A stretch of DNA of 44,506 bases, from contig NZ_MVHF01000058.1 in NCBI RefSeq assembly GCF_002086485.1, forward strand, positions 1 through 44,506. The letters run 5' to 3'. Position 1 is the stretch's first letter. Every line of letters starts with the position of its first letter. Shown here one piece after another: positions 40,336 through 44,506 of this stretch. The DNA comes from Mycobacterium aquaticum (lineage in GTDB: Bacteria > Actinomycetota > Actinomycetes > Mycobacteriales > Mycobacteriaceae). Position numbers and translations under genes: made by a program. Under the pieces are notes generated by a model. It made no database searches and was not told the origin of the DNA. It saw only the letters and a program-made list of their open reading frames with translations.

Positions 40336-42704
40336 TGGCGGCCGTCACCCCGAAGCCGACGCCGCCGGCTCCGGATACCGTTGCGCCGCCGAAGCTTTCG
40401 GGGGCCTCCCAGCAGCAGATGGATCACCTGCTCCAGCGGGTCATCGCGGCGAAACCTCCGAAGCCTGACTCGTTCGTTCCTGGTTACGGGATGTCGGGTG
40501 GCGGTGACGTGCAGCTCCAACCAGGCTTGTACACGGCATCTTTGATTGGCCCGGACGTGTGGCCGACTGAATCAGAGACTGAGCTCGCAGCTGCTGCAGA
40601 CCAGCTCGCACAACTGGCGAGGGATCATTCCACTGCATCGACTGAGGCGAAAAACCAATCAGACCAGGTCTTTTCAAACAGCTGGACAGCTGGCGAGGGC
40701 GCGGAAGCTGCGCAGGCGCATTACTGGAGTGAGCATCAAGCTCACGAACATCTAGTGGACGTCCTCAGCACGGGCTCGGCCGGCATGCGTCGACTTAGTG
40801 AAGACGTCGGCCGCACCAAGCGGCTCATCCGGGAAGCGCACGATACCGCGCACCGTGAGATTGAGGCCGTCCTGAAGACGAACACGGCGGTAGGGATCGC
40901 GGCCGTTGCACCAATCCTCACAACCTACCGCACTCAAATCACCTCATACTCCGCAGAGCTGCGAGGCTTCGTCACAACCGAAACACAAAGCCTCACCAAT
41001 AAGTTCGGGACTCCAGAGGCTCCGCCGAAGGGCGACGGCGGTTTTGGCACTGACCCTTCCAGCGGCGGCGACCATCAACCTAGTAAGCCCGACTCGCCGG
41101 GCGATTACGGCAAAGAAATGAGCAGCGGCGCGGGTAGCGGGCACGGCGCATCTTCGTCGGGTTCTCCTTCTTCGTTCGGCAAAGACCTGTCGACTAGTCT
41201 TCTGCCGACCCAATCACCTCCGCCGGCTTCGCCGAAGATGCCGTCGCTGCCGTCTGCACCGTCTGCGCCTGGTGGTGGCGCGTCGCCGTTGAGTGGTGCG
41301 GCTAGTGGCGGTATGGGTCCGATGTCGGGATTGCTTGGTGGCGCTAATCCGGCTGGTATGGCGAGCAATGTGGGTAGCCCGGCGTCGTCTGTGCAGGGTC
41401 AGTCGTCGCAGGCGATGCGGGCCGCGTTCGGTGGTGATTTCGGTCGGGGTCTAGCTGCGGCGTCGAATGCTGCTGGCGCGATGCCTGCGGCGCCGGTTCA
41501 ACCTGTTCCTCAGACTCCGGCGTCTCCGTTGGCTGCGCCGATGGGTTCTGCATCGCCGGCGGCCGCGCCGGCGACGATGAGTGCTCCTGCGGCGCCGGCG
41601 GTTTCGTCGGCTCCGGTGGCTGCCGGTGGTCCGATGGGTGTGCCGGCGGCCGGTGGTCCTGGTGCCCAGATGACGTCGTATGGATCGGTGTTGCCGCCAG
41701 CTGCGGGGGCTGGGGCCCCGGCGTTGGGTGGTGGTGCGGTGCCTCCGCCTCCTCCGCCGGGTGCGGTTCCGCCGCCGCCTCCTGGAGCTGCTGGTGCCAC
41801 TGGGCTGCTACCTGTGGGTGGTGGCAGTGGTGGCAGTGGCCGGTTGGGCCGCGATATTTCGATGACGGATCTGGAGAGTGCGCGCAAGGTTGTCGCGGAT
41901 CTCGCGGCGGCGTCGAGCGTGGTGTATCCGGGTCTTGAGTGGGCCGTGGGTGTGGCGCGTGGTGTTTCCGGTCAGCCTGAGTTGTGGATTGCGACGAACG
42001 AGGGCGCCGGGTATGTGCCGGCCGGTGTGTTTGTGCCGAGGTCGATGCCGTTGGCTGCGCGGTTCGATTCGACGTTTGATGCTCGGTGGTTCGGTTGGTT
42101 CAATCCGGCCGAGACGGTGTTGAGGGCGATTCAGGCGCGCGGTGATGCGGTGTCGGCGGTGGCGACGACGTTTATGTCGCGGTCGGATTTGGTTGATGAG
42201 GGTGTCGCGGATGTGGCGGTCGGCGTGCCGGCGGCTGGGGGTCCGGATGAGGCTGAAGCGTCGCAGTTGTTGCGGAGTCGGTCGCATCGGTTGGAAACCG
42301 TTGCGCCGGGCTTGTATCAGGATTTGACGGAGGGCGATCCGGGTGCGGTGGAAGCGTATGTGCGTCATGTGACTCAGCAGGCGGTGTTCAATTGCGGGCC
42401 GGAATTGTCGTCGGCGGCTCAGGCTGTGGCCAGGGCTGTGGTGGCGGGTCGGTGGCCGTCGTCGGGTGAGTGGTCGGCGTTGCGTGATGAGTATTCGGCT
42501 GCGCGGTTGATGGCTGGTTCGCAGCGGCCGGGTGTGATTGGTATTGAGGATCCGCAGCAGTCGGTGGCGTATCAGCGTGATTTCGCGGAGTGCCGGCGGT
42601 TGGAAGTGCTGATCTGTTGGGAGAACATGACTCCGGCGGATGTGGTGTATGCGGCTTGGTGTGCTGGGGTGCCGACACCGTCGTTCGCGCCGGTGAACGC
42701 GTAG
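40335..42704 (+). CDS. EspK-like type VII secretion-associated protein
   Basis: A 789-residue protein. The N-terminal helical domain (about 65-215) carries SETELAAAADQLAQLARDHS, the QVFSNSWTAGEGAEAAQAHY turn (a WxxG-type element of WXG/PPE-like hairpins) and long helices. Residues 225-510 are Pro/Gly/Ser/Ala-rich low complexity. From about 515 a globular C-terminal domain has DLESARKVVADLAAASSVVY, PGLEWAVGVARGVSGQPELW and AECRRLEVLICWENMTPADV. This organisation matches ESX-1 EspK (DUF5631/5632-type C-terminus, from memory). EspK binds EspB and the EccCb1 ATPase in ESX-1. It starts one base inside the upstream stop. An EspB-like candidate lies at 20080-21708. It ends just before a convergent hairpin. 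Confidence 0.72.
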   Translation: MAAVTPKPTPPAPDTVAPPKLSGASQQQMDHLLQRVIAAKPPKPDSFVPGYGMSGGGDVQLQPGLYTASLIGPDVWPTESETELAAAADQLAQLARDHSTASTEAKNQSDQVFSNSWTAGEGAEAAQAHYWSEHQAHEHLVDVLSTGSAGMRRLSEDVGRTKRLIREAHDTAHREIEAVLKTNTAVGIAAVAPILTTYRTQITSYSAELRGFVTTETQSLTNKFGTPEAPPKGDGGFGTDPSSGGDHQPSKPDSPGDYGKEMSSGAGSGHGASSSGSPSSFGKDLSTSLLPTQSPPPASPKMPSLPSAPSAPGGGASPLSGAASGGMGPMSGLLGGANPAGMASNVGSPASSVQGQSSQAMRAAFGGDFGRGLAAASNAAGAMPAAPVQPVPQTPASPLAAPMGSASPAAAPATMSAPAAPAVSSAPVAAGGPMGVPAAGGPGAQMTSYGSVLPPAAGAGAPALGGGAVPPPPPPGAVPPPPPGAAGATGLLPVGGGSGGSGRLGRDISMTDLESARKVVADLAAASSVVYPGLEWAVGVARGVSGQPELWIATNEGAGYVPAGVFVPRSMPLAARFDSTFDARWFGWFNPAETVLRAIQARGDAVSAVATTFMSRSDLVDEGVADVAVGVPAAGGPDEAEASQLLRSRSHRLETVAPGLYQDLTEGDPGAVEAYVRHVTQQAVFNCGPELSSAAQAVARAVVAGRWPSSGEWSALRDEYSAARLMAGSQRPGVIGIEDPQQSVAYQRDFAECRRLEVLICWENMTPADVVYAAWCAGVPTPSFAPVNA

Positions 42705-42775
42705 AGGTGTGTGTGATGTAGCCGCGGGAGTACGGCCGACTGCGGTGTTTGCCCGCTCCGCTGACGGGGACGTGA

Positions 42776-42801
42776 CAAAGCCAACGAGTAAGTGGGCTTT
42801 G
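42776..42801. terminator. Bidirectional terminator-like hairpin
   Basis: CAAAGCC (42776-42782) and GGCTTTG (42795-42801) in the 107-bp gap between two convergent genes. Confidence 0.5.
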
Positions 42802-42811
42802 CGGTTGACCT

Positions 42812-43150
42812 CTATATCCTAGAGTCGCGGGAGATGGTCATCGGGTATTTCTGCCCGCCGCCGGTGTTGTACACCAGATGGCGAATTCGATCCGGATTCT
42901 GGAATCCTTCTTTGATCAGTTTTTCGGCCAGTTCGCCCGGCGTGCCTCCGTCGTAGCCGTAGGCGATGCCGTGGAGTTCGAGGATGTTGCCGGCGTCGTC
43001 GACGAACTTCACCATTTTCTCCCCGCCAGCGGATCCGTTTTCGAATGTGAGGATGGCGTGGTTCCAGGCGAGGAATTGGGGGCGTACGCGGTTATAGAAG
43101 CGCCAGGACGCCCAGGTGTCGACGACGGCACCGCGATTAGTCAGCATCAT
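42812..43150 (-). CDS. Hypothetical protein
   Basis: A 112-residue protein from ATG 43150 (or 43147): MLTNRGAVVDTWASWRFYNR, AWNHAILTFENGSAGGEKMV, KFVDDAGNILELHGIAYGYD, then helix GELAEKLIKEGFQNPDRIRH and MTISRDSRI. A compact alpha/beta protein without recognised motif. It converges on the EspK-like gene and is divergent from the 43406 gene. Confidence 0.6.
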   Translation of the reverse strand: MMLTNRGAVVDTWASWRFYNRVRPQFLAWNHAILTFENGSAGGEKMVKFVDDAGNILELHGIAYGYDGGTPGELAEKLIKEGFQNPDRIRHLVYNTGGGQKYPMTISRDSRI

Positions 43151-43241
43151 GAGATCTATTTTACGGACGTGATTCGCCAGCAAGGGGTTTCAGATAGCGA
43201 GAAAACAAGAGCCCGGCATTAGTTTCCGGCCAGGCATGAGT

Positions 43242-43276
43242 GAGGCCCCGGCAACGAGGGGTTTCGCCGGGGCCTC
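43242..43276. other. Perfect 11-bp inverted repeat in a divergent promoter region
   Basis: GAGGCCCCGGC (43242-43252) and GCCGGGGCCTC (43266-43276) with a 13-base loop, between two diverging genes. No gene ends here, so it is more likely an operator, attenuator or insulator than an ordinary terminator. Confidence 0.5.
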
Positions 43277-43405
43277 GGTGCGCTGCGGCAAAGGGGACCA
43301 GCCGCTGCACTTTCGAAGTTATGTGCAGGTTCACCGTTATACAACAGTCAAGGCAAATCCGTTTCGGATGTCGCGGCAGGCGCGCAGCCGAGGAATGATT
43401 GGGTG

Positions 43406-43813
43406 ATGGTAGATAGCGCAGATCCGCAGCGGCCCACCGTTTCTGAGCGCGCCGATAGTTCGTTGCGTGCTCTGGTCGATTCGGTGGTGGCCACGTATTT
43501 GGGCAAGATTGCCGATTATCCGGCCGATGCTGTTGTTGCTGATGTTCTGGTCTGTGATGGGGATTTGGTGGTTGCCGCTGAGGAGTTGGGCTGTGTGACG
43601 GTCGGCGAGTTGAGTGAGAAGCTGCTGTTGATGGCGGTTCGTCCGGTTGCGGTGTCCCGGTTGGGTGATGAAGCGTTGGGGCGGGTCATAGCGGGGTTCA
43701 CTGCGGCGGTCTATGCGTTGGACGGTGATGATGAGTTCACGGGTGCTGCGCTTGTGGCTTATGAGGACATGGTGATCGCTTGCGCTGAGCGCGATCTGGC
43801 TGGTCGTTCGTAG
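43406..43813 (+). CDS. Hypothetical helical protein
   Basis: A 135-residue protein from ATG 43406: SSLRALVDSVVATYLGKIAD, YPADAVVADVLVCDGDLVVA, ELSEKLLLMAVRPVAVSRLG and AAVYALDGDDEFTGAALVAY. All-helical, acidic, no recognised family. GAGGAATG lies upstream. It converges with the frameshifted coupling-protein-like fragment. Confidence 0.58.
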   Translation: MVDSADPQRPTVSERADSSLRALVDSVVATYLGKIADYPADAVVADVLVCDGDLVVAAEELGCVTVGELSEKLLLMAVRPVAVSRLGDEALGRVIAGFTAAVYALDGDDEFTGAALVAYEDMVIACAERDLAGRS

Positions 43814-43885
43814 TCGGTTCGGCGGAAACAACCGCATCAGCAGGTATCTCGTGCGATATCTCACGAAGTATCTCGTTTCTGGTCG

Positions 43886-44303
43886 CTATTGCCGTCGCTG
43901 GGTTCTGTGGGTTGCTTCGGTGAGGGCCTCAGCGATGCTGAGGCGCTGGCGTTGATCGAACCCGGTCGGCACGAGCCATTCGGTGAGCAGGGGATTGACC
44001 GCGGCGCACGCGTCGGTGGCGACGTTCCAGCCGTCGGGGTGACGTAGGGAGGCTGCGGTGGAGCGGACCCAGGGCATGGCGCCGGCGTTGCCGGTGGGTG
44101 AGGCGGTGTAGAGCAGGGCGGCTAGTGGCCGGCACGCCGTGTTGGCCCACAGAGCGGCGGCGACGCTGCGGGGGCATGCGTTGTTGAGGAGTTGGGCTGC
44201 GGTGTCGAGGGCTTCGGTGGGTGTGGCGATGGTCAGGGTCGGGGTCTGGTTGTGGTGAGCGGCGGAAGCGGCGCCAGATGCGGTCGACGACTTGGTGTTT
44301 CAT
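43886..44303 (-). pseudogene. Frameshifted fragment resembling a VirD4/TraG-like coupling protein
   Basis: ATG 44303 follows GGGGGGAAT and encodes MKHQVVDRIWRRFRRSPQPD. Near 44240 the reading shifts to TLTIATPTEALDTAAQLLNN, ALWANTACRPLAALLYTASP, MPWVRSTAASLRHPDGWNVA and ends FDQRQRLSIAEALTEATHRT. The ALWA..ACRPLAALLY..A pattern followed by a ...DQRQRLS...A segment recalls the middle of actinobacterial conjugative coupling ATPases, here without Walker motifs. Either a decayed fragment or a small free-standing protein broken by one frameshift in a C-rich run. The family call is tentative. Confidence 0.4.
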
Positions 44304-44449
44304 GATTCCCCCCGGATGTTCGATGAAATGGCGTTCATCGCTCATTGACTCAGAGCGCGGCGGGTTATGCGACAGCCATCGGCAAGTGGTTCGGAGCCGG
44401 GTTGGTTTGGGTGCGGTGTAAGGGTGTGGGTGGTGGTTAGTTTTGGTGG

Positions 44450-44506
44450 GTGAGTGGCGGGTCGGTTGGTGCGTATGTGGCGCAGGTCGATCGTGTGTTG
44501 TCTGCT
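44450..44506 (+). CDS. Start of a gene cut by the window end
   Basis: GTG 44450 opens 19 codons to the edge (SGGSVGAYVAQVDRVLSA). GGTGG lies upstream. Too short to classify; the helical start would fit another ESX-associated protein. Confidence 0.3.
   Translation, partial: MSGGSVGAYVAQVDRVLSA

Overview
The window is GC-rich actinobacterial DNA, most likely from a mycobacterium (Mycolicibacterium or Mycobacterium). The pointers are a mycofactocin-type short-chain dehydrogenase, EspC-, PPE/EspB- and EspK-like type VII (ESX) secretion-associated proteins, a WhiB-family iron-sulfur protein, and actinobacterial plasmid genes (a DUF2637/SpdA-like membrane protein, two different replication-initiator candidates, a ParA/small-ParB pair and a DUF6551-like ParB-fold protein). 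From about 11 kb onward it reads as the backbone of a plasmid or plasmid-derived integrated element. The first 6 kb look like a catabolic cargo or chromosomal segment joined to it through insertion sequences.

Layout. 0-6 kb: a decayed 3' end of a zinc alcohol dehydrogenase, then a minus-strand catabolic cluster (NTF2-like protein, imine-reductase-like dehydrogenase, two short-chain dehydrogenases, APC-type permease). Two near-identical palindromes lie upstream of its first and last units. 6-10 kb: an IS21-family element with recognisable ends and a 5-bp target duplication but frameshifted istA and istB, followed by a decayed IS3-family element whose middle third has been inverted. 10-11.7 kb: about 1.65 kb with no convincing gene, containing a helically phased GGTAT array that may be a partition site. 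11.7-16.2 kb: parA and small parB-like gene, a winged-helix regulator and a small ribbon-helix-helix-like protein flanking five 14-bp direct repeats, and a primase-like (AEP) replication protein. 16.7-22.1 kb: SpdA-like membrane protein and a five-gene cassette of type VII secretion-associated proteins. 22-29.5 kb: a DUF3800-like protein, a protein with a sigma-region-4-like C-terminus, an istB scrap, and two unusual proteins sharing a HELVH-x37/39-E metallopeptidase signature. 29.9-32.2 kb: a second replication-initiator candidate with a structured DNA/RNA segment upstream, plus two small genes. 32.3-37.4 kb: TnpB and a tightly overlapping minus-strand operon (membrane protein, unknown protein, alpha/beta hydrolase), then a ParB-like DUF6551 protein, a zinc-ribbon protein and a WhiB-like protein. 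37.4-44.5 kb: an XRE regulator, several unknown proteins, a second type VII secretion-associated group ending in a 789-residue EspK-like protein, a frameshifted coupling-protein-like fragment, and the start of a gene cut by the window edge.

How it fits together: replication, partition and spread functions (ParA/ParB, Rep proteins, SpdA) are interleaved with ESX substrate/chaperone-like genes. No ESX core (EccB/C/D/E, MycP) is inside the window, so these substrates would need a core encoded elsewhere. The least explained part is the 23.4-29.5 kb block: sigma-like protein, small membrane ORF and two HELVH proteins of opposite domain order. All family assignments are by eye and memory; no database search was possible.
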